Positions 1 to 5,808 are shown, counted from the stretch's first letter. The stretch is 6,486 nucleotides of DNA from Azohydromonas lata NBRC 102462 (GCA_945878385.1 CAMCTE010000155.1:1-6486); one strand, 5' to 3'. Numbers and translations are program-made. Notes: generated by a model not told the origin, from the sequence alone.

Positions 1-1730
1 CGCAGCTTTTCGTAGCTGGTCCACTGCGGGTTGCGGCCCTGGTGGTTGGCGCGTGCGCGCAGCACGAAGTTCACGATCTCGTTGCGGAAATCCTTGGGGT
101 TGGCGATGCCCGCGGGCTTTTCGATCTTCTCCAGTTCGGCGTTGAGCGAACCGCGGTCGAACACCTCGCCGGTGTCGGTGTCGCGGTACTCCTGGTCCTG
201 GATCCAGTAGTCGGCGTAGGTCACATAGCGGTCGAAGTTGTTGTGGCCGTATTCGCTGTAGCTCTCCAAGTAGGCCGTCTGGATTTCCTTGCCGATGAAT
301 TCGGCATAGCGCGGCGCGAGTTGTTCCTTGATGAAGCCGATGTACTTCTGCTCGGTATCAGCCGGGAACTGTTCACGCTCGATCTGCTGCTCCAGCACAT
401 ACATCAGGTGCACCGGGTTGGCCGCCACCTCGGTGCTGTCGAAGTTGAAGACCTTGGACAAAATCTTGAAGGCGAATCGCGTGGACACGCCGTTCATGCC
501 TTCGTCGACGCCGGCGTAGTCGCGGTACTCCTGATGGCTTTTGGCGCGCGGGTCGGTGTCCTTGAGGTTCTCGCCGTCGTAGACCTGCATCTTTGAATAC
601 AACGAGGAATTCTCGGGCTCCTTCAGCCGCGTAAGGATGGCGAACTGGCTCATCATCTTGAGCGTGCCCGGCGCACAGGTGGCATCAGAGAGTGATGAGT
701 GGCGCAGCAGCTTCTCGTAGATCTTCACCTCTTCGCTCACCCGCAGGCAGTAGGGCACCTTCACGATGTAGATGCGGTCCAGGAAGGCCTCGTTGTTCTT
801 GTTGTTGCGAAAGGCCTTCCACTCGCTTTCGTTGGAGTGGGCCAGCACCACGCCGTCAAACGGAATGGCCCCGAAGCCTTCGGTGCCCTTGAAGTTGCCT
901 TCCTGCGTGGCCGTGAGCAGCGGGTGCAGCACCTTGATCGGCGCCTTGAACATCTCCACGAATTCGAGCAGGCCCTGATTGGCCAGGCACAGGCCACCGC
1001 TGTAGCTGTAGGCGTCGGGGTCGTCCTGCGCATAGCTTTCCAGCTTGCGGATGTCGACCTTGCCCACGAGGCTGGAGATGTCCTGGTTATTCTCGTCACC
1101 CGGTTCGGTCTTGGCGATGCCCACCTGCTTCAAGATGCTGGGGTGACGCCTGACGACCTTGAACTGCCGGATGTCGCCGCCGAATTCTTCAAGGCGCTTC
1201 ACCGCCCAGGGGCTCATGACGCGGTTGAGGTAGCGGCGCGGGATGCCGTATTCCTTTTCAAGAATTTCGCCGTCTTCGGCCGGGTCGAACAGGCCCAGGG
1301 GCGACTCGTTCACCGGGCTGCCCTTGATGGCATAGAAGGGCACTTCCTGCATCAACTGTTTCAGGCGCTCGGCAATCGAACTCTTGCCGCCGCCCACAGG
1401 CCCGAGCAGATACAAGATCTGCTTTTTCTCTTCCAGGCCCTGCGCGGCGTGTCGGAAATAGGACACCACCTGCTCGATGGCTTCCTCCATGCCGTAGAAC
1501 TCGGCGAAGGCCGGGTAGATCTTGATGACCTTGTTGGCGAAGATGCGCGACAGGCGTGGGTCGTTGCGCGTGTCGACCATCCTGGGCTCGCCGATGGCCC
1601 GCAGCATGCGTTCGGCTGCGGTGGCGTAGGCCAGGGGGTTGCGCTTGCACTCGGCGAGATACTCCTCGAGCGTGAGCTCTTCCTCGCGGGTGCGTTCGAA
1701 GCGGGCGGCGAAATGTTGGACCACATCCAT
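1..1730 (-). CDS. prkA: PrkA/YeaG-family serine protein kinase, partial (C-terminus beyond left edge)
   Basis: The protein is read on the minus strand from the ATG at 1730-1728, and 576 complete codons lie in the window. E. coli YeaG has about 640 residues, so roughly the last 65 are missing. Residues 110-117 are the Walker A loop GPVGGGKS with Lys116. GLLEFVEMFKAPIKVLHPLL (residues 253-272) and DGVVLAHSNESEW (292-304) are strongly family-typical blocks of the AAA-like PrkA domain. The C-terminal kinase-like domain starts in the second half and runs off the edge. PrkA proteins are cytoplasmic ATP-dependent Ser/Thr kinases linked to starvation and stress. In many proteobacteria the gene is followed by yeaH and a spoVR-like gene, which would lie left of this window (inference). 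The start is supported by a perfect Shine-Dalgarno AAGGAGGT (minus strand, 1743-1736) five bases from the ATG, and by a sigma-54-type promoter just upstream. Long plus-strand open frames across this gene are antisense shadows. Confidence 0.96.
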   Translation of the reverse strand, partial: MDVVQHFAARFERTREEELTLEEYLAECKRNPLAYATAAERMLRAIGEPRMVDTRNDPRLSRIFANKVIKIYPAFAEFYGMEEAIEQVVSYFRHAAQGLEEKKQILYLLGPVGGGKSSIAERLKQLMQEVPFYAIKGSPVNESPLGLFDPAEDGEILEKEYGIPRRYLNRVMSPWAVKRLEEFGGDIRQFKVVRRHPSILKQVGIAKTEPGDENNQDISSLVGKVDIRKLESYAQDDPDAYSYSGGLCLANQGLLEFVEMFKAPIKVLHPLLTATQEGNFKGTEGFGAIPFDGVVLAHSNESEWKAFRNNKNNEAFLDRIYIVKVPYCLRVSEEVKIYEKLLRHSSLSDATCAPGTLKMMSQFAILTRLKEPENSSLYSKMQVYDGENLKDTDPRAKSHQEYRDYAGVDEGMNGVSTRFAFKILSKVFNFDSTEVAANPVHLMYVLEQQIEREQFPADTEQKYIGFIKEQLAPRYAEFIGKEIQTAYLESYSEYGHNNFDRYVTYADYWIQDQEYRDTDTGEVFDRGSLNAELEKIEKPAGIANPKDFRNEIVNFVLRARANHQGRNPQWTSYEKL

Positions 1731-1761
1731 GTCGGACCTCCTTGAGTCTCGTGTGAACCCG

Positions 1762-1778
1762 TGCAAGGCGCATGCCAG
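1762..1778 (-). promoter_or_regulatory. Sigma-54 (RpoN) -24/-12 promoter of prkA
   Basis: The minus strand reads TGGCAT-GCGCC-TTGCA, preceded by C. This differs from the RpoN consensus (YTGGCACG-N4-TTGCW) only by T for C at the sixth position of TGGCAC. The invariant GG (1776-1775) and GC (1764-1763) are exactly 10 bases apart, as required. The predicted transcription start is about 1751, giving a leader of roughly 20 bases that contains the perfect Shine-Dalgarno of prkA. E. coli yeaGH is known to be sigma-54/NtrC dependent, so gene identity and promoter type agree. The activator protein is not identifiable from the window. Confidence 0.78.
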
Positions 1779-1796
1779 GCTTTGGGTCTGGGAAGT

Positions 1797-1838
1797 TCTG
1801 ATGGAGTCCCGGCTTGACTGGGCCCGGGCGCCATCAGA
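1797..1838. promoter_or_regulatory. Inverted repeat, candidate enhancer-binding site
   Basis: There are perfect 8-bp arms, TCTGATGG (1797-1804) and CCATCAGA (1831-1838), with an inner 5-bp pairing CCCGG (1808-1812) / CCGGG (1824-1828). The centre lies about 66 bases upstream of the predicted prkA start, a plausible place for a sigma-54 activator. It does not match the NtrC site pattern (TGCACC-N5-GGTGCA). It could instead simply form an RNA hairpin if transcribed from the other side. Confidence 0.4.
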
Positions 1839-1874
1839 GCTTTCCGTGGAGCGTTTCGGCGGTACGGGGTGGCC

Positions 1875-1903
1875 GTGAGGCTCACCATGGATGAGTGCTC
1901 ATC
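1875..1903. promoter_or_regulatory. Pair of short dyads, candidate operator
   Basis: Two closely spaced inverted repeats are visible: GTGAG-G-CTCAC (1875-1885) and GATGAG-TG-CTCATC (1890-1903). The second ends one base before the TGGCAC of the plus-strand sigma-54-like element. Their placement between two opposed promoter-like elements suggests protein binding, but the sequence matches no operator I recognise. Confidence 0.35.
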
Positions 1904-1904
1904 G

Positions 1905-1920
1905 TGGCACAAGGTTCGCT
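1905..1920 (+). promoter_or_regulatory. Possible sigma-54 promoter facing the serine protease gene
   Basis: The plus strand reads TGGCAC-AAGGT-TCGCT. TGGCAC is a perfect -24 block, and GG (1906-1907) and GC (1918-1919) are the required 10 bases apart. The -12 block is TCGC instead of TTGC, which weakens the call. The predicted start near 1931 would give the protease gene a leader of about 164 bases with two hairpins. A single weak match like this can occur by chance; the divergent partner raises its credibility. Confidence 0.38.
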
Positions 1921-2037
1921 GCGTCTGCAATTCGGCGTGTGCAGAGCCCACACCGATTCGTCGAGTTCACAACGACCGCTTGATCTGCCGCAACAGGCGG
2001 CGTACAACCCTTGGTTGCGCAGTGTGCGGGTGATCTG

Positions 2038-2082
2038 GCTCAGGCGAAAGCCTGCAGCGTGTAAGGGCCTGCAACGGTTGCA
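2038..2082 (+). promoter_or_regulatory. Two hairpins in the protease gene leader
   Basis: The first is CAGGC-GAAA-GCCTG (2041-2054), a 5-bp stem capped by a GNRA-type tetraloop. It can be extended by GCT (2038-2040) with AGC (2056-2058) around a bulged C. The second is TGCAAC-G-GTTGCA (2070-2082), a perfect 6-bp dyad ending four bases before the purine-rich ribosome binding site. They may regulate translation or stabilise the mRNA. I could not match the layout to a known riboswitch class. Neither is followed by a T-run, so they are not simple terminators. Confidence 0.45.
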
Positions 2083-2094
2083 AGCAGGGGAGAC

Positions 2095-3078
2095 ATGGAA
2101 AGATACGAGCCGATGCGCCGCCGCTTGCTGCGGGCCGCATGCAGCACCATTGCGGCCGCTTGGGCCGCACCGTCCAGCGGCGTGACAGTGCTGGACAGCA
2201 CTTGGCGAGCCGAAGGAGGCCGCCGCGGCCGCGAGGCGCAGGGCCTGCGAGCCCATGTTCGGCTGGCGACACAAGCGCAGTTCCGCCCCGTTCTGGCCTT
2301 GGCCAGCGACGGCAGCAGTTGGGGTGAGGCCTCCTGCACTTGGATCGGCAACAGCGCCCAACACGCCTTCCTGCTGACCGCGGCCCACATCTTCGAAGAC
2401 CGGCCACGGCCCGACGACTACCAGGTGCGCGGCATCGATGGTCGCGCGCACATCCCCGACCGGGTGTGGGTGCATGAAGAGTGGAACGGCGAGGTGGACG
2501 AACGGGCCGGCTTTGACCTGGCCGTTCTGCGCCTGCCCATCACACTGAGCGGCATGGGCCCCGCACCTGCGCTGTACACCGGCGACGGTGAAATCGGGCG
2601 CCTCATCACCTTCGTGGGCTATGGCATGCGCGGCACCGGCAGCACGGGTGAGGACGAACGATTCTCCACAGACGGCACCAAGGCCGCCGCACAGGGCGTG
2701 GTGGATGAATGGGTGGGGGTGAAGAAGCCCCGCCGCGGCGAAGACCGGGGCAACACCCTGGGCATCTTCATGCCCAAAGAAGACGGCAGCATCCCCAATC
2801 ACTTCGGCGGACCCGAGCGGCCCGTTACCCGCCTGGTGGGGTTGTTGGGGGCGGGGGACAGCGGCGGCTCGGCCTGGATGGAATCAGGCGGCGAGTGGGT
2901 GATCGTGGGCGTGAATTCGAATGGGGACGGCAAGGCCGGCTACGGCGATTCGTCCTGGTTCACTCGCGTGTCTTCGCATCGGAAGTGGATCGGTCGCCTG
3001 TTTCCCGGGGCGCGGTTTGCTGCGCCCCCGGCCAATGAGCCAGGGCCGTCCTACTTGTTCAGGCCCGGGCGGTTGTAG
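2095..3078 (+). CDS. Chymotrypsin-fold (S1-like) serine protease, probably exported
   Basis: The product has 327 residues with a complete catalytic triad in order: His98 in LLTAAHIF, Asp141 in FDLAVLRL, and Ser256 in GAGDSGGSAW. The tail FTRVSSHRKWIG (289-300) resembles the C-terminal helix region of trypsin-like enzymes. The position equivalent to trypsin Asp189 is Leu250, so trypsin-like Arg/Lys specificity is not expected. Only two cysteines are present (15 and 81), so the usual disulfides are absent. The N-terminus has an arginine cluster followed by an Ala-rich stretch ending near Ala25, like a short export signal. From Met7 the RRRLL pattern loosely fits a Tat motif. The start is ambiguous: AGGGGAG (2086-2092) precedes the ATG at 2095 closely, while Met7 (2113) has GGAAAGA at a good distance. 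The gene stands alone and diverges from prkA. The natural substrate is unknown. Confidence 0.88.
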   Translation: MERYEPMRRRLLRAACSTIAAAWAAPSSGVTVLDSTWRAEGGRRGREAQGLRAHVRLATQAQFRPVLALASDGSSWGEASCTWIGNSAQHAFLLTAAHIFEDRPRPDDYQVRGIDGRAHIPDRVWVHEEWNGEVDERAGFDLAVLRLPITLSGMGPAPALYTGDGEIGRLITFVGYGMRGTGSTGEDERFSTDGTKAAAQGVVDEWVGVKKPRRGEDRGNTLGIFMPKEDGSIPNHFGGPERPVTRLVGLLGAGDSGGSAWMESGGEWVIVGVNSNGDGKAGYGDSSWFTRVSSHRKWIGRLFPGARFAAPPANEPGPSYLFRPGRL

Positions 3079-3116
3079 CGGCCGAAGGTGCTGCGGGTGG
3101 GGCCTGCGGCCGCACG

Positions 3117-3135
3117 AAAAGCCGCTTACAGCGGC
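3117..3135 (-). terminator. Compact intrinsic terminator of the small exported-protein gene
   Basis: The minus strand reads GCCGCT-GTA-AGCGGC followed by TTTT, a 6-bp G+C-rich stem with a three-base loop. The TAA stop codon of the upstream gene (3128-3126) lies in the loop and stem. The T-run has only four bases, so efficiency may be modest. The neighbouring sequence GCGGCCGCAC occurs twice (3106-3115 and 3131-3140), so alternative pairings are possible. No T-run serves the plus-strand protease gene that converges here. Confidence 0.5.
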
Positions 3136-3623
3136 CGCACCGTGGACAGGATACGGTTGATGGCGCCCATGTTCTTGGAGGCGCCGTCCTTGGATATCCA
3201 GAATGTCGTGACCAGCACGCCGCCCTTGACCGGGGTGAACATGAAACCGACGCGGGCCGGGCCGTATTCCTTGTGGTTGGCATCGTAGAAAAGGATGTCC
3301 GAAGCGATGCCGCCTGCGGCGCCCTTGTCTTCCTGTTTGCTCTTGGCGTTGATCCGCACGCCATGTTCCTTGATCAGCCAATCGATGTTCTCATCGATGA
3401 CTCCATCGAGGTCTTTTTCCGACTTTGCGAATTCGAAAACCAAGGTGGCCACGCCATCGGGGGACTCGGCCATGACACCCTTGGGCAGAGTCTCCGGGCT
3501 CCAGGAATCGGGGATGTTGATCGACACCGCAGGGCGGTTTTCGGGGAAGCGAATGACGCCGGCCTGTGCTGCCAGGACGGTCAGACTCAGGGCGGCAACG
3601 GTGAACAAGCGCGGCAGTTTCAT
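3126..3623 (-). CDS. Small exported protein of unknown function
   Basis: The product has 165 residues. The start is the ATG at 3623-3621, with AAGGAG (3636-3631) seven bases upstream. An in-frame ATG at 3665 would add 14 charged residues before the signal and lacks such support. Residues 1-21 form a classical Sec signal peptide: Lys2 and Arg5, a hydrophobic core TVAALSLTVLAA, and the cleavage motif AQA before Gly22. The mature part has no cysteine, no transmembrane segment and no catalytic motif I recognise. It contains the phrases PDSWSPETLPKGVMAESPDG and PVKGGVLVTTFWISKDGA. The alternating strand-like pattern could fit a small alpha/beta fold such as the DcrB/PsbP-like group, but that is speculation. 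It lies downstream of parB on the same strand, 97 bp away, with palindromes between, so it may be a separate transcription unit. The protein is probably periplasmic. Confidence 0.85.
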   Translation of the reverse strand: MKLPRLFTVAALSLTVLAAQAGVIRFPENRPAVSINIPDSWSPETLPKGVMAESPDGVATLVFEFAKSEKDLDGVIDENIDWLIKEHGVRINAKSKQEDKGAAGGIASDILFYDANHKEYGPARVGFMFTPVKGGVLVTTFWISKDGASKNMGAINRILSTVRPL

Positions 3624-3680
3624 GCGACCTCTCCTTGGGATGGGAAGCCGACAATCGCTGTTCAATCAGGCCGCGTGAAT

Positions 3681-3711
3681 CCCTCATATGAGGGTGTGAT
3701 CACCGCACACC
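3681..3711. repeat. Adjacent palindromes between parB and the exported-protein gene
   Basis: CCCTCATATGAGGG (3681-3694) is a perfect 14-bp palindrome. It overlaps by two bases the dyad GGTGTG-ATCACCG-CACACC (3693-3711), which contains the palindrome GTGATCAC (3696-3703). The block lies 10 bp past the parB stop and about 58 bp before the next start on the same strand. It could be an operator for the exported-protein gene or an RNA structure ending parB transcription; no T-run follows on the minus strand. Confidence 0.5.
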
Positions 3712-3720
3712 GCCCGGGGG

Positions 3721-4620
3721 TCAATCGCTCGCCAAGCCCAAGCGCTGCAGCAAGCCGTTGAGTTCTTCGAGCGAACCAAAACCGATCGACACCTCGCCGG
3801 CCTCTCCGCGCCTGGTGCGGCGCTGAACGCGAATTTCCACCGGCGCGGCCAAGTGGTCGGACAGCACTTCCTCGATGCGCGCGATGTCGCGGTTCTTGCC
3901 GGCATCCGCCGCGGCCTTCGCCGACTTGGTGGTTTCGGGCTTGAGCGCCCGTGCGGCCAGGCGCTCGGCTTCGCGCACCGACAACTTGCGCGCAGCCACC
4001 TCCTGCGCCACCAGCACCTGCCGCGCGCCGTCCAGCGGCAGCAGCGCGCGCGCATGGCCCATGTCCAGGTCGCCGGCCATCAGCATCTGCTGCACCTGTG
4101 GAGCCAGATGCAGCAGACGCAGGAGGTTGGTGGCTGCGCTGCGCGAGCGGCCCACGGCCTGCGCGGCCTGTTCGTGCGTGAACCTGAATTCCTGCACCAG
4201 GCGCTGCAGGCCCTGCGCTTCTTCCAGCGGATTGAGGTCTTCCCGCTGCATGTTTTCCACCAGGGCCATGATGGCGGCCTGCTGGTCGTCAACCTCGCGC
4301 ACGAGCACGGGCACCTCATCAAGCCCGGCCAACTGGGATGCCCGAAAGCGGCGTTCGCCGGCGATGATCTCGTAACCGCTTTCGCCCACCGGGCGCACCA
4401 GCAGGGGCTGCATCACGCCCTGCGTGCGGATGCTCTCGGCCAGTTCATACAAGGAGCCTTCATCCATCACCCTGCGCGGCTGGTACTGGCCCGGGCGCAG
4501 CTGCGCAATCGGCATGGTGCGCAGGCCCTTTTTAGCGTCCTGGGCTTCGTCTTCGGCGCTGCGCGTGGGGCCCAACAGGGCTTCCAGGCCCAAGCCCAGA
4601 CCTTTTTTCTTGGTGGCCAT
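3721..4620 (-). CDS. parB: Chromosome-partitioning protein ParB
   Basis: The full-length product has 299 residues, normal for chromosomal ParB. The N-terminus MATKKKGLGLGLEALLG is the conserved short ParA-stimulating region followed by a linker. The N-terminal CTP-binding domain runs from about residue 34 to 130, with GERRFRAS at 88-95 and ENMQREDLNPLEEA at 122-135. The central DNA-binding domain has its helix-turn-helix near 148-171 (FTHEQAAQAVGRSRSAATNL). A charged linker around 228-245 leads to the C-terminal dimerisation domain (246-299). ParB loads on parS sites near the origin, spreads as a CTP-dependent clamp, and works with ParA to segregate the chromosome. The 20 bases before the ATG are pyrimidine-rich and hold no clear Shine-Dalgarno, though the conserved N-terminus makes this start secure. 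parB is not adjacent to parA: argC on the opposite strand lies between them. Confidence 0.97.
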   Translation of the reverse strand: MATKKKGLGLGLEALLGPTRSAEDEAQDAKKGLRTMPIAQLRPGQYQPRRVMDEGSLYELAESIRTQGVMQPLLVRPVGESGYEIIAGERRFRASQLAGLDEVPVLVREVDDQQAAIMALVENMQREDLNPLEEAQGLQRLVQEFRFTHEQAAQAVGRSRSAATNLLRLLHLAPQVQQMLMAGDLDMGHARALLPLDGARQVLVAQEVAARKLSVREAERLAARALKPETTKSAKAAADAGKNRDIARIEEVLSDHLAAPVEIRVQRRTRRGEAGEVSIGFGSLEELNGLLQRLGLASD

Positions 4621-4811
4621 GGTGGATAGGCAGTGAGATTCGGGAATCGACCGGAGATTGTGCCGTCACGAAGGCGCCGCGGGGCTGCCGTATCCTTGAG
4701 GGTTTGCACGGCTGCACACTGGTCTGCGGCGGCGTGTCGGCATCACAGCCCAGGCTGGCGCGCATTTCCACCGGTGCGCGGCCGGGGCCTGGCATCCAAG
4801 GAAGAAAGACG
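4621..4811. other. Divergent intergenic region between parB and argC
   Basis: These 191 bp must hold the argC promoter, and probably one for parB too, because argC separates parB from parA. I found no convincing -35/-10 pair on either strand. The only notable pattern is TGCAC-GGC-TGCAC (two direct TGCAC copies near 4705-4717). No parS-like site is present. The argC Shine-Dalgarno AAGGAAG lies at 4798-4804. Confidence 0.5.
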
Positions 4812-5771
4812 ATGAACCCGCGCTACACCGTTTATGTGGACGGGCAGGAAGGCACCACCGGACTGCGCATACACGAATACTTGGCCGCACGGCCCGACAT
4901 CGAGGTGCTGCGCATCGACGCCGACAAGCGCAAGGATGTGGCCGAGCGGGCACGGTTGCTGAATGCGGCCGATGTGGCCTTCCTGTGCTTGCCGGACGCC
5001 GCCTCGCGCGAGGCCGCGGCCCTGGTGACCAACCCCAAGACCTGCCTGATCGACGCCAGCACGGCCTTCCGCACGGACCCGGCGTGGGTGTTTGGCCTGC
5101 CGGAACTGGCTGCCGGGCAGCGGGCGGCCATCCGCGGCTCCAAGCGCATTGCCAACCCAGGCTGCCATGCCTCAGCCTTCATCCTGCTGCTGCGTCCGCT
5201 GGTGGACGCCGGACTGGTGGCGCCCGGGCATGGCATCACCGCCACCTCGATCACCGGCTATTCGGGCGGTGGAAAGAAGATGATCGAGGAGTACGAGGCT
5301 GCGGCCCTGCCCGGCGGAGATGCGGCCCTGAGGGCGCCCCGGCCCTATGCCTTGACGCTGGCACACAAGCACATCCCGGAGATGATGGCGCACACCGGCT
5401 TGCAGGTGGCACCGGTGTTCATGCCCATCGTCAGCAGCTTCTACAAGGGGCTGTGCGTAAGTGTGCCGCTGCACTTGTCGGCCCTGCGCGCGGGCACGAA
5501 CGGTGCAGTGCTGCAGGAGGTGTTGGCGCAGCGCTATGGCGGTGAACGCTTCATCCGCGTGATGCCGCTGTCGGACCCGCAGACCCTTTCAGGCGGCTTC
5601 TTCGATGTGCAGGCCTGCAACGACACGAACCGGGTGGATGTGTTCGTGTTCGCCAACGGGGATCAGGCCGTGCTGATGGCGCGGCTGGACAACCTGGGCA
5701 AGGGCGCCAGTGGCGCGGCGGTGCAGGCGATGAATGTGCACCTGGGGTGCGAGGAAGGGTTGGGGCTGTAG
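4812..5771 (+). CDS. argC: N-acetyl-gamma-glutamyl-phosphate reductase, type 2 (short form)
   Basis: The product has 319 residues, the length of the short (type 2) ArgC form rather than the roughly 345-residue type 1. The enzyme reduces N-acetyl-gamma-glutamyl phosphate to N-acetylglutamate semialdehyde with NADPH, the third step of arginine biosynthesis in the cytoplasm. Visible elements are the N-terminal dinucleotide-binding turn GQEGTTG (11-17), the catalytic Cys118 in NPGCHA, TGYSGGGKK (148-156), and the conserved HKHIPE (185-190) with the likely catalytic His187. The start at 4812 is chosen because AAGGAAG lies seven bases upstream and the family N-terminus begins MNPRYTVYVDG; an upstream in-frame ATG at 4704 adds 36 residues of non-family sequence. 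The stop lies only 9 bp from the parA stop, tail to tail. Many Burkholderiales also carry a type 1 argC elsewhere, so this may be a second copy (inference). Confidence 0.95.
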   Translation: MNPRYTVYVDGQEGTTGLRIHEYLAARPDIEVLRIDADKRKDVAERARLLNAADVAFLCLPDAASREAAALVTNPKTCLIDASTAFRTDPAWVFGLPELAAGQRAAIRGSKRIANPGCHASAFILLLRPLVDAGLVAPGHGITATSITGYSGGGKKMIEEYEAAALPGGDAALRAPRPYALTLAHKHIPEMMAHTGLQVAPVFMPIVSSFYKGLCVSVPLHLSALRAGTNGAVLQEVLAQRYGGERFIRVMPLSDPQTLSGGFFDVQACNDTNRVDVFVFANGDQAVLMARLDNLGKGASGAAVQAMNVHLGCEEGLGL

Positions 5772-5778
5772 GCCGCTG

Positions 5779-5808
5779 GGTCAGCGCATCGTGCCGATGC
5801 GCTGCACC
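5779..5808. terminator. Strong hairpin at the argC/parA convergence, candidate two-way terminator
   Basis: There are perfect 10-bp arms, CAGCGCATCG (5782-5791) and CGATGCGCTG (5795-5804), with a three-base loop. The stem extends by GGT (5779-5781) with ACC (5806-5808) around one bulged C. On the plus strand the structure is followed by ATTTCC, only a weak T-run; on the minus strand no T-run follows. The hairpin lies in the last codons of parA and begins seven bases after the argC stop. Its function as a terminator is inferred from position and stem strength. Confidence 0.55.

Larger units (their letters stand above)
1731..2094. other. Divergent intergenic regulatory region between prkA and the protease gene
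   Basis: This 364-bp gap separates two divergently transcribed genes. It holds the prkA Shine-Dalgarno and sigma-54 element, a cluster of dyads (1797-1838, 1875-1885, 1890-1903), a second sigma-54-like element in the other direction, a short dyad CAACC-CTT-GGTTG (2005-2017), and two leader hairpins next to the protease start. Short open frames cross it, but none has a good ribosome binding site or a recognisable product, so I treat it as non-coding. I saw no clear sigma-70 promoter. Confidence 0.7.

Noticed and set aside
42..1745. Long plus-strand open frames (up to 348 codons) across the prkA region
   Set aside because: The opposite strand encodes a continuous, family-typical PrkA with a perfect Shine-Dalgarno. 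The plus-strand frames have no recognisable domains and are usual antisense by-products of G+C-rich codon use.
1895..2185. Plus-strand open frame of 96 codons across the prkA-protease gap
   Set aside because: There is no ribosome binding site, it overlaps the protease gene in another frame, and it has no recognisable sequence. The predicted sigma-54 element lies inside it.
1882..2802. 306-codon minus-strand open frame opposite the protease gene
   Set aside because: The plus strand shows an intact catalytic triad in the correct order. The minus-strand frame has no recognised motif and is rich in Ala, Gly and Cys typical of shadow frames.
3693..3711. CRP/FNR-type site in the dyad TGTGATCACCGCACA
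   Set aside because: It lacks the T needed for the TGTGA-N6-TCACA pattern and is one base short. It is better described as an unspecified dyad.
3853..4629. 258-codon plus-strand open frame opposite parB
   Set aside because: It is antisense to a canonical ParB with all expected motifs, with no independent support.
4704..4811. Upstream in-frame extension of argC
   Set aside because: The extra 36 residues do not fit the ArgC family N-terminus, and the ATG at 4812 has a properly spaced AAGGAAG.
3666..4811. Possible parS sites near parB
   Set aside because: I looked for the TGTTTCACGTGAAACA pattern in the gaps and across the window and found nothing close. Matches such as GCGTGAAC are only half-like and not palindromic.
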